A DNA stretch of 64,000 nt from Pseudomonas sp. Ga0074129 (GTDB taxonomy: Bacteria; Pseudomonadota; Gammaproteobacteria; Pseudomonadales; Pseudomonadaceae). The stretch covers positions 36,955-100,954 of the forward strand of contig LNDO01000088.1 of NCBI GenBank assembly GCA_001465025.1, in the 5' to 3' direction. This document shows positions 44,510-52,620 of the stretch, piece after piece (the first letter of the stretch is position 1; each line of letters opens with the position of its first letter). The position numbers and the translations under genes were made by a program. A model generated the notes under the pieces. That model was not told the origin of the DNA and ran no database searches. It was given only the letters and a program-made list of their open reading frames with translations.

Positions 44510-44857
44510 TTACTTCACCAGTTCCAGGTACTCGACATCGATTTCACGGCTCATCAGATCACGGTCCACTTCGCCGCTGATCTTTACCGTGGCAGTCTCA
44601 GAGACGGCTTGGGCTGGCCAATGCTCATCATCGATTTCGACATGGATGGTGCCGCTGGCATCTTTGAACTCATACAGTTCATCTTGCAGACGCTTGACGA
44701 TCTGCCCTTGCAACACCACCGGCGTGTCGTCAGCCGCATCCAGCGCGGCGGCTACTGTGGTGACCTGTGCCGTGGCACCCGGGCCGGTGTAACCGGCGGC
44801 CATTACAGCGGTGGAGAACAGCGGAGCCAGCAGCAGAGCCAAAGTGAAACGCTTCAT
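44510..44857 (-). CDS. YgiW/YdeI family stress-tolerance OB-fold protein
   Basis: A 115-residue periplasmic protein with signal peptide MKRFTLALLLAPLFSTAVMA. The mature BOF domain has GPGATAQVTTVAAALDAADDTPVVLQGQI and FKDASGTIHVEIDDEHWPAQ. YgiW and YdeI are linked to peroxide, cadmium and antimicrobial-peptide stress. It lies between the two SdiA-regulated-domain genes on the same strand, so the three may form a unit. Confidence 0.92.
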   Translation of the reverse strand: MKRFTLALLLAPLFSTAVMAAGYTGPGATAQVTTVAAALDAADDTPVVLQGQIVKRLQDELYEFKDASGTIHVEIDDEHWPAQAVSETATVKISGEVDRDLMSREIDVEYLELVK

Positions 44858-44940
44858 GGGGTAACCCTCTATCGATTAAGTGATGGGGTTAGCTTAGGGA
44901 GCGAAGCTGAATCCAGGCTTAAAGGTGGCTTAAGCCAAGC

Positions 44941-45876
44941 TTAAAGCGGCAGCGCCTGCGCAGGCGGCGAAGAGTCCTTGCGCAAGACGAAAAACAAGTT
45001 GGGCTCACTGACAATATAAATGGTGCCTTCAGCGTCCATAGTAACGCCCTCGGCCTGGCCGATGCCCCGGCGCAAACCGTTCATGCCGGGCGCCAGGCTG
45101 ATAAAACTGATGGGATCGCCAGACTCGTTCACCTCTAACAGCAGACGCGACTCATCAGACAACACCAGCGTATGGCCGGTGCGGGCATCGTAGGTCAGTG
45201 AGGAAATATCGCGGACAAACAGCTGCTCAGAATTAATGGGCTGCAAGACCCCTGCAGCACCGTCTTCGCCGGGAAACGGCAAACTAAACAAACCCAACGG
45301 CCCACGCTCTTTGCCCAACAGCACGCGCTCATGCTGTGAATCCCAAGCGATGCCTTCAAAGCCCTTATTGCCTGCATCGGCAAAACCCAGGTCGAATGAC
45401 GCCAGATCGGCGAACTGCACACTGCGGGTCAGCACATCCAAGTTGAAGGTGGTGAGGGTGCGTTTACGCTCATCAATGACGGCCAGGCGACCGTCATCAA
45501 GCACTTCGACCCCTTCGGGGTTGGAAAAACCGAGCAAATCGACACGCCGCATGACTTCGCCGTCCAGAGACAGCTCGACCAACTGGGGATGCTTGCCCGT
45601 GACTGTAAACAGGGTGTTGCTCGCCGCACTGTAGGTCAGCCCGGAAACCTCACCGTCCTCCAGCCCCTGCAAGGGTTTGCCCTGCAATATAGCCTTGTAG
45701 CCGGGCAGCCAGACACTCGCCTGGCGCTCTGCCGGGCTGGTTTGTGACTCGACCAGCCAGAAAGACAACTGCTGATCCCACAGTCGGAAATGCGCCACAA
45801 CGCCTGTCACTAGCAACACCAGCAAAAACGCGGTCAACCAGCGCAAGCGCACCAGCCGGGTCATCCAAATCGACAT
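44941..45876 (-). CDS. SdiA-regulated domain protein, membrane-anchored (copy 2)
   Basis: A 311-residue paralogue of the 43497-44420 protein. It has a transmembrane anchor (WLTAFLLVLLVTGVVAHF), then GLEDGEVSGLTYSAASNTLFTVTGKHPQLVELSLDGEVMRRVDLLGFSNPEGVEVL and DAGNKGFEGIAWD. The same propeller motifs appear at matching positions, so the two probably arose by duplication. I place the start at ATG 45876 (MSIWMTRLVRLRW); 45864 or 45921 are possible. Function unknown. Confidence 0.87.
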   Translation of the reverse strand: MSIWMTRLVRLRWLTAFLLVLLVTGVVAHFRLWDQQLSFWLVESQTSPAERQASVWLPGYKAILQGKPLQGLEDGEVSGLTYSAASNTLFTVTGKHPQLVELSLDGEVMRRVDLLGFSNPEGVEVLDDGRLAVIDERKRTLTTFNLDVLTRSVQFADLASFDLGFADAGNKGFEGIAWDSQHERVLLGKERGPLGLFSLPFPGEDGAAGVLQPINSEQLFVRDISSLTYDARTGHTLVLSDESRLLLEVNESGDPISFISLAPGMNGLRRGIGQAEGVTMDAEGTIYIVSEPNLFFVLRKDSSPPAQALPL

Positions 45877-46015
45877 CACACACACCCTTTTAAAACCGAT
45901 GAGTATCAGGCTAGACAGCAACGCTTAAGTCTCTATTACGTAGACCGCCAAGAAGCACCTGCAAATGCTTCTTTAACAGACGCCAGCGGGTTCAGACGAG
46001 GCAAACAATGGCCTA

Positions 46016-46681
46016 TTAAAGCGCGCGGCTGACGAAGCGGCTGTGCCCCAGCAACTCCAGCACCAGCTCATCGCCTTTGTGCAGCGGTCCAACGCCGGCA
46101 GGCGTGCCGGTGAGGATGACATCGCCAGGCTGCAGGCTGAAATGTCCGGCAATGTGCTGGATCATCGGCAGAATCGGGTTGAGCATGTCGCGGCTGTTAC
46201 CGTTCTGGCGTACGTCGCCATTGATCGCCAGGCGAATGCCGAGATCGGTCAGGTCTTCAACGGCATCGCCGGGTACAAACGGCGCGAGCACGCAGGCACC
46301 GTCGAAGGATTTAGCCACTTCCCAGGGATAGCCCTTGGCTTTGAGCGCGCTTTGCAGGTCGCGCAGGGTCAGGTCCAGCGCCGGTGCAAAACCCGAGATG
46401 GCATCGCGCACTTCTTCGGCGTTCGGCGTGCGTGACAGCGGTTTGCCGATCAGCACGGCGATCTCCGCCTCGAAATGCACATCACCACGGCCCTCAACCA
46501 GGGTGAAGCCCTCATCAAGCGGCACCACACAACTGCCCGGTTTGATAAACAGCAGTGGCTCGCTCGGCACTGGGTTATTCAACTCGGCCGCATGCTCGGC
46601 GTAGTTACGGCCGATGCACACCACCTTGCCCATGGGAAAGTGGATACGGGTACCGTCGATGTACTGATGCAGGTAACTCAT
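46016..46681 (-). CDS. Fumarylacetoacetate hydrolase family protein (FAHD1-like)
   Basis: A 221-residue FAH-superfamily enzyme. It shows GKVVCIGRNYAEHAAELNNPVPSEPLLFIKP, the metal-binding HFEAEIAVLIGK (Glu ligands) and GDVILTGTPAGVGPL. These proteins act as acylpyruvases, oxaloacetate decarboxylases or isomerases; which one is not visible. I chose ATG 46681 (MSYLHQYIDG); an in-frame ATG two codons earlier is possible. It follows the serA/D2HGDH region on the minus strand. Confidence 0.9.
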   Translation of the reverse strand: MSYLHQYIDGTRIHFPMGKVVCIGRNYAEHAAELNNPVPSEPLLFIKPGSCVVPLDEGFTLVEGRGDVHFEAEIAVLIGKPLSRTPNAEEVRDAISGFAPALDLTLRDLQSALKAKGYPWEVAKSFDGACVLAPFVPGDAVEDLTDLGIRLAINGDVRQNGNSRDMLNPILPMIQHIAGHFSLQPGDVILTGTPAGVGPLHKGDELVLELLGHSRFVSRAL

Positions 46682-46833
46682 GGGCAACTCCTGATGGGAA
46701 TGCGGTGCGCGGCTCTTTGTGGAGCCTGCGATATAGAGCGGGGCAAACCGCCGCTAGCAGATGACGAGTGACATCTGCCTAACGATCATGCCCACTTCAG
46801 CGGCCGGCCGTCGTTGCGACCAAAGGGGAACGC

Positions 46834-46907
46834 GTAGCCTGGATAAGCGCAGCGCATCCGGGACGGTCGGCGCTAACCCGGATTGCGCCAAGGCTTATCC
46901 GGGCTAC
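46834..46907. repeat. Palindromic intergenic repeat (GTAGCCTGGATAAG type)
   Basis: GTAGCCTGGATAAG (46834-46847) is inverted as CTTATCCGGGCTAC (46894-46907), 13 of 14 positions pairing. This is the second REP-like relic in the window and is related in design, not identical, to the one at 26525-26610. Confidence 0.7.
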
Positions 46908-46923
46908 ATAGGTACGGCACTGA

Positions 46924-48318
46924 TCAAAGCGGAAAGATCTTACCCGGGTTCATGATGCCGTTCGGGTCGAACACCTGCTTGATCGCCTTCATATAACCAA
47001 TCTCGGCTTCCGAACGGCTATAGGTCAGGTAATCGCGCTTGGTCATGCCCACACCGTGCTCGGCGCTGATCGAGCCGTTGTACTTCTGCACCGTCTCAAA
47101 CACCCACTTGTTCACGGTGGCGCACTTGGAGAAGAACTCGTCCTTGGACAGGTTATCCGGCTTGAGGATATTCAGGTGCAGGTTGCCGTCGCCGATGTGG
47201 CCAAACCACACTACCTCGAAGTCCGGGTAGTTTTCGCCGACGATGCGGTCGATGTCGTGCAGGAAGGCCGGCACCTTGGAAACGGTGACCGAAATATCGT
47301 TCTTGTACGGCGTCCAGTGGCTGATGGTTTCCGAGATGTACTCGCGCAGCTTCCACAGGTTCTGCAATTGCTGTTCGCTCTGGCTCATCACGCCGTCCAG
47401 CACCCAGCCCTGCTCGACGCAATGCTCGAAGGTGGCCAGCGCCGCGTCAGCGACTTCCTCGGTGGTGGCTTCGAATTCCAGCAGGGCGTAGAACGGGCAA
47501 TCGGTTTCAAACGCCGGCGGCACGTCACCACGGGCCATGATCTTGGCCAGGGCCTTGTCGGAGAAGAACTCGAAGGCCGTCAGGTCCAGTTTGTTCTGGA
47601 AGGCATGCAGCACCGGCATGATCGAGTCGAAATCCGGGGTGCCGAGCACCATGGCGGTGAGGTTCTTCGGCGAGCGATCAAGACGCATGGTCGCTTCCAC
47701 AACAAAGCCCAGCGTGCCTTCGGCACCGATAAACAGCTGGCGCATGTCGTAGCCGGTGGCGTTTTTGATCAAGTCTTTGTTCAGTTCCAGCAACTCGCCG
47801 GTGCCGGTAACGACCTTCAGGCCAGCCACCCAGTTGCGGGTCATGCCGTAGCGAATCACCTTGATGCCGCCAGCATTGGTGCCGATGTTGCCGCCAATCT
47901 GGCTGGAACCCGCCGAGGCGAAATCCACGGGGTAATACAGCCCTTTGTCCTCGGCGAACATCTGCAACTGTTTGGTCACCACACCGGGCTGACACACCGC
48001 CGTGCGGTCAAATTCGTTGAAGTCGAGAATCTGGTTCATGTAATCGAACGCCACGACCACTTCACCGTTGGCAGCGACCGCACCTGCCGAAAGCCCGGTA
48101 CGACCGCCCGACGGCACCAGCGCAACCTTGTGCTGATTGGCCCACCGCACGATGGCCTGCACCTGCTCGATGCTCTTGGGGAAGGCAATCGCCAGCGGCG
48201 CGGGGGCGAAATGCTTGGTCCAGTCCTTGCCGTAGGTGTTGAGGGAATCGGCATCGGTCAGCACCTTGCCAGGCTCAACCAGGGTCTTCAGCTCTTCGAT
48301 CAGCGCAGGATTGGTCAT
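46924..48318 (-). CDS. D-2-hydroxyglutarate dehydrogenase (FAD-linked)
   Basis: A 464-residue FAD-dependent oxidoreductase of the GlcD/D2HGDH group. The FAD-binding PCMH domain shows VPSGGRTGLSAGAVA and SSQIGGNIGTNAGGIKVIRYG. The C-terminal FAD-oxidase domain has WFGHIGDGNLHLNI (His metal ligands) and EHGVGMTKRDYL. SerA makes D-2-hydroxyglutarate while driving 3-phosphoglycerate oxidation; this enzyme reoxidises it, and the pair is divergent next to serA, as reported in P. stutzeri. I chose ATG 48318 (MTNPALIEEL). A 38-bp dyad lies between the two starts. Confidence 0.92.
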   Translation of the reverse strand: MTNPALIEELKTLVEPGKVLTDADSLNTYGKDWTKHFAPAPLAIAFPKSIEQVQAIVRWANQHKVALVPSGGRTGLSAGAVAANGEVVVAFDYMNQILDFNEFDRTAVCQPGVVTKQLQMFAEDKGLYYPVDFASAGSSQIGGNIGTNAGGIKVIRYGMTRNWVAGLKVVTGTGELLELNKDLIKNATGYDMRQLFIGAEGTLGFVVEATMRLDRSPKNLTAMVLGTPDFDSIMPVLHAFQNKLDLTAFEFFSDKALAKIMARGDVPPAFETDCPFYALLEFEATTEEVADAALATFEHCVEQGWVLDGVMSQSEQQLQNLWKLREYISETISHWTPYKNDISVTVSKVPAFLHDIDRIVGENYPDFEVVWFGHIGDGNLHLNILKPDNLSKDEFFSKCATVNKWVFETVQKYNGSISAEHGVGMTKRDYLTYSRSEAEIGYMKAIKQVFDPNGIMNPGKIFPL

Positions 48319-48380
48319 CAACGGAACTCTCAAACGATTCATGGTCACCCTGAGCACGCTTCATCTGCCAGGATAGGTGT

Positions 48381-48418
48381 TTCGCGGGGGGCTTATGCTA
48401 GCATACGCACCCCGCGAA
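48381..48418. promoter_or_regulatory. 38-bp near-perfect dyad between D2HGDH and serA
   Basis: A palindrome centred on TATGCTAGCATA (48394-48405), extended outward to TTCGCGGGG (48381-48389) and CCCCGCGAA (48410-48418). Seventeen of 19 position pairs match. It sits 63 bases upstream of the D2HGDH start and 86 bases before serA, so it is a good operator candidate. No known regulator site is recognised. Confidence 0.6.
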
Positions 48419-48504
48419 TCATGCCCCCGCGCCGATCTGCGGGCTGCGGCCGGCGGCGTTCGGCCTCTTCCCTGACACTCTATTGTGGGACAACAGGTAC
48501 TCCG

Positions 48505-49734
48505 ATGAGCAAGACCTCTCTCGACAAGAGCAAGATCAAGTTCCTTCTTCTTGAAGGCGTCCACCAGAATGCAGTGGACACCCTGAAGGCCGCTGGCTAC
48601 ACCAACATCGAGTACCTCAAGGGCGCACTCTCCGACGACGAGCTGAAAGAAAAGATCGCCGACGCGCACTTTATCGGTATCCGTTCGCGCACCCAGCTGA
48701 CTGCCGAGGTGTTTGACTGCGCCAAGCGCCTGGTCGCCGTAGGCTGCTTCTGCATCGGCACCAACCAGGTTGACCTCGACGCCGCCCGCGAGCGCGGTAT
48801 TGCCGTGTTCAACGCGCCGTATTCGAACACCCGCTCGGTGGCCGAACTGGTGCTGGCCCAGGCCATCCTGCTGCTGCGCGGCATTCCTGAGAAAAACGCC
48901 TCCTGCCACCGTGGCGGCTGGATCAAATCGGCAGCCAACTCCTTCGAAATCCGCGGCAAAAAGCTGGGTATCGTCGGTTACGGCTCGATCGGTACCCAGC
49001 TCTCGGTCCTCGCCGAAGCCATGGGCATGCAGGTGTTCTTCTACGACACCGTGACCAAGCTGCCACTGGGCAACGCCACGCAAGTGGCCAAGCTGCACGA
49101 CCTGCTGGGCATGTGCGACATCGTGTCGCTGCACGTCCCTGAGCTGCCTTCCACCCAGTGGATGATCGGCGAGAAAGAAATCCGCGCCATGAAGAAGGGC
49201 GGCATTCTGATCAACGCCGCACGCGGCACCGTGGTTGAGCTGGATCACCTGGCTGCTGCAATCAAGGACGAGCACCTGATTGGCGCCGCCATCGACGTGT
49301 TCCCGGTCGAGCCCAAATCCAACGACGAAGAGTTCGAAAGCCCGCTGCGCGGCCTGGATCGCGTGATCCTGACCCCGCACATCGGCGGTTCGACCGCTGA
49401 AGCGCAGGCCAACATCGGTCTGGAAGTGGCCGAGAAGCTGGTCAAGTACAGCGACAACGGCACCTCGGTATCGTCGGTCAACTTCCCTGAAGTGGCCCTG
49501 CCGGCGCACCCGGGCAAGCACCGTCTGCTGCACATCCACGCCAACATCCCGGGCGTGATGAGCGAGATCAACAACGTGTTCGCCGAAAACGGCATCAACA
49601 TCTCCGGCCAGTTCCTGCAGACCAACGACAAGGTCGGCTACGTGGTCATCGACGTTGACGCCGACTACTCCGACCTGGCGCTGGAGAAGCTGCAACACGT
49701 TAAAGGCACTATCCGTAGCCGCGTTCTGTTCTAA
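48505..49734 (+). CDS. serA: D-3-phosphoglycerate dehydrogenase
   Basis: A 409-residue SerA. The nucleotide-binding domain has LGIVGYGSIGTQLSVLAEAMG. Catalytic Arg, Glu and His lie in the usual segments, for example NAARGTVVELDHLAAAI and LTPHIGGSTAEAQANIG. A C-terminal ACT domain (HIHANIPGVMSEINNVFAENGINISGQFL) binds serine for feedback inhibition. It starts serine synthesis and also reduces 2-oxoglutarate, linking it to the divergent D2HGDH gene. ATG 48505 matches the E. coli-type N-terminus. An intrinsic terminator follows at 49751. Confidence 0.97.
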   Translation: MSKTSLDKSKIKFLLLEGVHQNAVDTLKAAGYTNIEYLKGALSDDELKEKIADAHFIGIRSRTQLTAEVFDCAKRLVAVGCFCIGTNQVDLDAARERGIAVFNAPYSNTRSVAELVLAQAILLLRGIPEKNASCHRGGWIKSAANSFEIRGKKLGIVGYGSIGTQLSVLAEAMGMQVFFYDTVTKLPLGNATQVAKLHDLLGMCDIVSLHVPELPSTQWMIGEKEIRAMKKGGILINAARGTVVELDHLAAAIKDEHLIGAAIDVFPVEPKSNDEEFESPLRGLDRVILTPHIGGSTAEAQANIGLEVAEKLVKYSDNGTSVSSVNFPEVALPAHPGKHRLLHIHANIPGVMSEINNVFAENGINISGQFLQTNDKVGYVVIDVDADYSDLALEKLQHVKGTIRSRVLF

Positions 49735-49750
49735 GCGCTGCCGCGATACG

Positions 49751-49778
49751 AAAAAGGGAAGCTTCTGCTTCCCTTTTT
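49751..49778 (+). terminator. Intrinsic terminator of serA
   Basis: AAAAAGGGAAGC (49751-49762) pairs with GCTTCCCTTTTT (49767-49778) around TTCT, with T's following. It is 17 bases after the serA stop. Confidence 0.93.
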
Positions 49779-49783
49779 TATAT

Positions 49784-49858
49784 GGCCTGCCATCCATGGC
49801 GGCCACCCTTCGGGCCGTCGCTACGCGACGTTAAAAATGGCTCCCGGCCATTTTTTGC
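49784..49858 (+). repeat. Two-copy intergenic repeat with embedded terminator hairpin, copy 2
   Basis: This is the plus-strand counterpart of 28241-28320. It begins GGCCTGCCATCC and ends with AATGGC/GCCATT followed by TTTTTT. It lies directly after the serA terminator, just as copy 1 follows the sutA terminator. Confidence 0.8.
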
Positions 49859-49870
49859 ACGCGGGGCTGA

Positions 49871-50359
49871 CTATCCTTCCAGCTCTCGCAACGCCGCTTC
49901 CGCCGCCGCCAGCTCCTCTTCGCTAAACACCTGCACCCCAGCCCGACGCAAAGCCGCAGCGGTTACGCCTTCACCGGCGACCCTGGTGCCGCTGAAGCTG
50001 CCGTCATAGTTCTCCCGATTACCGCACGAGGGGCTTCGCGCCTTGAGCAGTGCCATACGGATGCCATGCTGCGCCACCAAGGCCAGAGCCTGCTCTGCGC
50101 CGTCAACAAAAGCCGCCGTGACATCCTCGCCATTCACCGTCAGCACCGGCAGTTGCCCGTCGAGTACTTTTGCCCCCTGACCGTAGGCAATTTCCGCCGG
50201 GGCGCGCGGAGTTGGTAGGCCACCGGCGACTTCCGGGCACAGCGGCACAATGCGCCCCTCCTGCTGCCACCGCTCCAGCAGGCTGAACGGGCCATGGGTG
50301 CCGCCGTCATAACGTACGCGCTGACCCAACAGGCAACGGCTCACCAGAATCTTCTGCAT
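49871..50359 (-). CDS. DUF523 family protein
   Basis: A 162-residue DUF523 protein. Conserved cysteines occur in ILVSRCLLGQRVRYDGG, LCPEVAGGLPTPRAPAE and LLKARSPSCGNRENYDGSFSG, suggesting a metal or Fe-S site. No function is established that I know of. I chose ATG 50359 (MQKILVSRCL), the family start; an upstream ATG at 50389 adds ten residues. It is monocistronic and convergent with serA. Confidence 0.88.
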   Translation of the reverse strand: MQKILVSRCLLGQRVRYDGGTHGPFSLLERWQQEGRIVPLCPEVAGGLPTPRAPAEIAYGQGAKVLDGQLPVLTVNGEDVTAAFVDGAEQALALVAQHGIRMALLKARSPSCGNRENYDGSFSGTRVAGEGVTAAALRRAGVQVFSEEELAAAEAALRELEG

Positions 50360-50577
50360 CACTCTCTCATTAGTCACCCACCGTAACACCGTCAGGTTAC
50401 TGCGCTTGCTGGCCGCCGATCAAAGGGACGGGCTGCCGAGCAGATTGCCAATCACATCACGCCGGCAGCGCCATTGGCGCGCAACGCCGGCCTATCCTTC
50501 GGCGGGAAGCGCCCGCCAGACATGGCGCGCGCACAAGGCCCGGCCCAGACTCTGGCCACGTTCACGGAGGACACACT

Positions 50578-51132
50578 ATGCACCGCCTGATTCGCGCCGC
50601 TCTGCCTCTGGCTGCCAGCCTGATAACACTTAACCTGCCTGCCCACGCGGCCTTGTTGCCCATGGACAATCAAAGCCTGAGCGAAATCAGCGGCCAGGCT
50701 GGCCTGAGCATTCGCGCCGATGTGCTGGCGACAATCAGAGAAGTGCGCTGGACCGATGACGGCGGCCATGCCTCGCTGCGCAACGTGAAAATCGATAACG
50801 GTTGCCTCACCCCAGCCAGTTGCCCGAACGGTTCTGGCGGTAGCTTCGCCTTTGGCGCAGCACAACTGGGCCTGACCTTGCCAATATTCGGCGTCAACCT
50901 GCCCACCCTCAAAGTCGATGTGGTGAGCAACGCCAGCGGCCTTCAGCAACTGCAACTGACCTTGCCGGACCTGACCAGCATCAACGAACAGCTAGTCGCC
51001 AGCGGCATTCCCGCGCAACGCATTCGCGTGCGCGTGGCGGCCGACATGTACATCGGCGAAAGCCGCCTGGGCAATATTGAGATCCGTGACATCACCGACC
51101 TGCGCGGCACGTTCAAGGTGTGGGGCCACTGA
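50578..51132 (+). CDS. Exported protein of the DUF6160-like family
   Basis: A 184-residue protein with signal peptide (MHRLIRAALPLAASLITLNLPAHA). The mature N-terminus MDNQSLSEISGQAGLSIRADV carries the LS(D/E)xSGQAG motif typical of secreted or outer-membrane Pseudomonas proteins of this group. The rest is beta-rich (LTLPIFGVNLPTLKVDVVSN). GGAGGACAC before ATG 50578 is a strong ribosome site. The family assignment is from memory of the motif; function unknown. Confidence 0.7.
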   Translation: MHRLIRAALPLAASLITLNLPAHAALLPMDNQSLSEISGQAGLSIRADVLATIREVRWTDDGGHASLRNVKIDNGCLTPASCPNGSGGSFAFGAAQLGLTLPIFGVNLPTLKVDVVSNASGLQQLQLTLPDLTSINEQLVASGIPAQRIRVRVAADMYIGESRLGNIEIRDITDLRGTFKVWGH

Positions 51133-51168
51133 TCGGGCCTGAATACGCGACGCCACGCCGCTAAAACC

Positions 51169-51792
51169 CTAGAGCGGGCCGTTGCCGCGACGCCGCAACC
51201 AGCCGGTCAAGGACAACCGGTCGCGGCTGGCCGGTAACACTTCATGGGGCATATCCGCCGAGAGAAATACCAGCAAGCTGCCTGCTTGGGGCAATACGTC
51301 GCGAGTCTCGCCATTCGGCAGGTACAGGCGCAGCGCGCCGCCCTGCTCAGCCTGCCAGTCATCATTCAGGTAAAACACCACAGACACCGCCCGGCGGTCG
51401 TCATCGCGAAAGCGGTCTACGTGTTTCTGATAAAAAGCCCCCGGCGGGTACAGGGCGAAATGCCCTTCGAAGTCTTCCAGCCCTAGGTACAACCCTTGGT
51501 TCAGAGCCACACGCAGCTCATCCAGCGCCTGCAAGTATTCATCGCAGGCGGGGTGCTGGCCGGGCTCCAACCACTGAATATGGTCACCGCGCACGCCTTC
51601 GCGCACCTGCTGCTGCGCGCCCCGGCCAACGCCAGCGGGTGCCAGTGCGCCTTGCGCCGCCTGCTGACGGCACTCTTCGGCCAGTTTGCGGGTCAGAGTC
51701 TGAGTGATGAACTGTGGCTGCAGTGACCAGCCGTGTTCGGCCAGATCATCGACGATGCGCGTCAGGCACGCGCTGTAGGTATCGGTAGTCAT
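51169..51792 (-). CDS. 2-oxoglutarate/Fe(II) oxygenase (PHD-type)
   Basis: A 207-residue oxygenase. The iron ligands are His and Asp in FYQKHVDRFRDDDRRAVSVVFYLN and His in FLSADMPHEVLPASRDRLSLTGWLRRR, whose Arg binds 2-oxoglutarate. This is the prolyl-4-hydroxylase-like fold (2OG-FeII_Oxy_3). The substrate, protein or small molecule, is unknown. It is convergent with the DUF6160-like gene and divergent from the DUF2059 gene. Confidence 0.88.
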   Translation of the reverse strand: MTTDTYSACLTRIVDDLAEHGWSLQPQFITQTLTRKLAEECRQQAAQGALAPAGVGRGAQQQVREGVRGDHIQWLEPGQHPACDEYLQALDELRVALNQGLYLGLEDFEGHFALYPPGAFYQKHVDRFRDDDRRAVSVVFYLNDDWQAEQGGALRLYLPNGETRDVLPQAGSLLVFLSADMPHEVLPASRDRLSLTGWLRRRGNGPL

Positions 51793-51873
51793 GCCGCGAT
51801 TCTAACAGTGCCACGACGAGCCTCGACAAGCGTCAGCATGCCGCAGAAAATAGCCGCCCCCTATGGAGTCCCT

Positions 51874-52620
51874 ATGCGCGCCCTTTCCGTTGTTTTGACC
51901 CTGCTGCTTAGCCTGCCCGCCCTGGCCGACGATTACCTGCAGCTGTATCAGGCCGCAGGCTGGCCGCAACAGCGCATGCATTTCAGCGATGCCCTGCAAG
52001 CCGCTCAAGAACGCTATCGCGGCAGCCTGCCACCGGCCGTGCATCAGGCATTGGTGAATAACAGCAATCAGCGCTTCGCCCCCACCGCCATGGATCAACG
52101 TGCCCTGCAAGGCTTGCGCAGCAGCCTCAGCGCACCGGCCAGTGCCTTGCAGTTCTTCCAATCGCCGCTGGGACGCAAAATTGTCGATGCCGAATTGCTG
52201 GCCACGCGCAGCGACCAGTTGGCGCGCTATGCCAATGGCCTGCCGCGCACCGACGCCAGCGCCACCCGGCGCTTGCTGATCCGCCATTTGGCGCAAGCCT
52301 TACCAGCGCGTGAGGCCGGGGCGGAAGTCAGCCTGGCGTTGGCCGGTGTTGCCGCTGACAGCCTCAGCCAGATGCTCCCCGGCCTGCTCGGCGATGGCAA
52401 CAGCCAAGCCCTGCTCGACGGTCAGCGCCAGCGCCTGATTGAGCAAATCGGTGCAGACTTGGACAACACCCTGCTGCACGTTTACCGCGAGTTGAGCGAC
52501 CCGGAGCTGGAAGAATTTGTCAGCTTCGCCCAGTCCGATGCGGGCAAAGCTTATTACCAAGCGGCCCTGGCCACCTTGCGCGGCGGCCTCGCGGTTGGCG
52601 CTAGCGCAGGCGCTCGCTGA
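51874..52620 (+). CDS. Exported DUF2059 family protein
   Basis: A 248-residue protein with signal peptide MRALSVVLTLLLSLPALA. The C-terminal DUF2059 domain shows LHVYRELSDPELEEFVSFAQSDAGKAYYQAAL. The mature protein is helical and periplasmic by prediction; function unknown. I chose ATG 51874 because it gives a clean signal peptide; the frame is open from 51733. Its 3' end overlaps the convergent hydrolase gene by 20 bases. Confidence 0.82.
   Translation: MRALSVVLTLLLSLPALADDYLQLYQAAGWPQQRMHFSDALQAAQERYRGSLPPAVHQALVNNSNQRFAPTAMDQRALQGLRSSLSAPASALQFFQSPLGRKIVDAELLATRSDQLARYANGLPRTDASATRRLLIRHLAQALPAREAGAEVSLALAGVAADSLSQMLPGLLGDGNSQALLDGQRQRLIEQIGADLDNTLLHVYRELSDPELEEFVSFAQSDAGKAYYQAALATLRGGLAVGASAGAR

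Noticed and set aside
47056-49734. 892-codon plus-strand frame covering D2HGDH in antisense and running into serA
   Set aside because: The 5' half is a shadow of the D2HGDH gene on the minus strand; only the serA part from 48505 is coding. GC-rich DNA leaves such antisense frames open.
48361-49806. 481-codon minus-strand frame opposite serA
   Set aside because: Antisense shadow of serA; its ends even run through the terminator and intergenic repeat.
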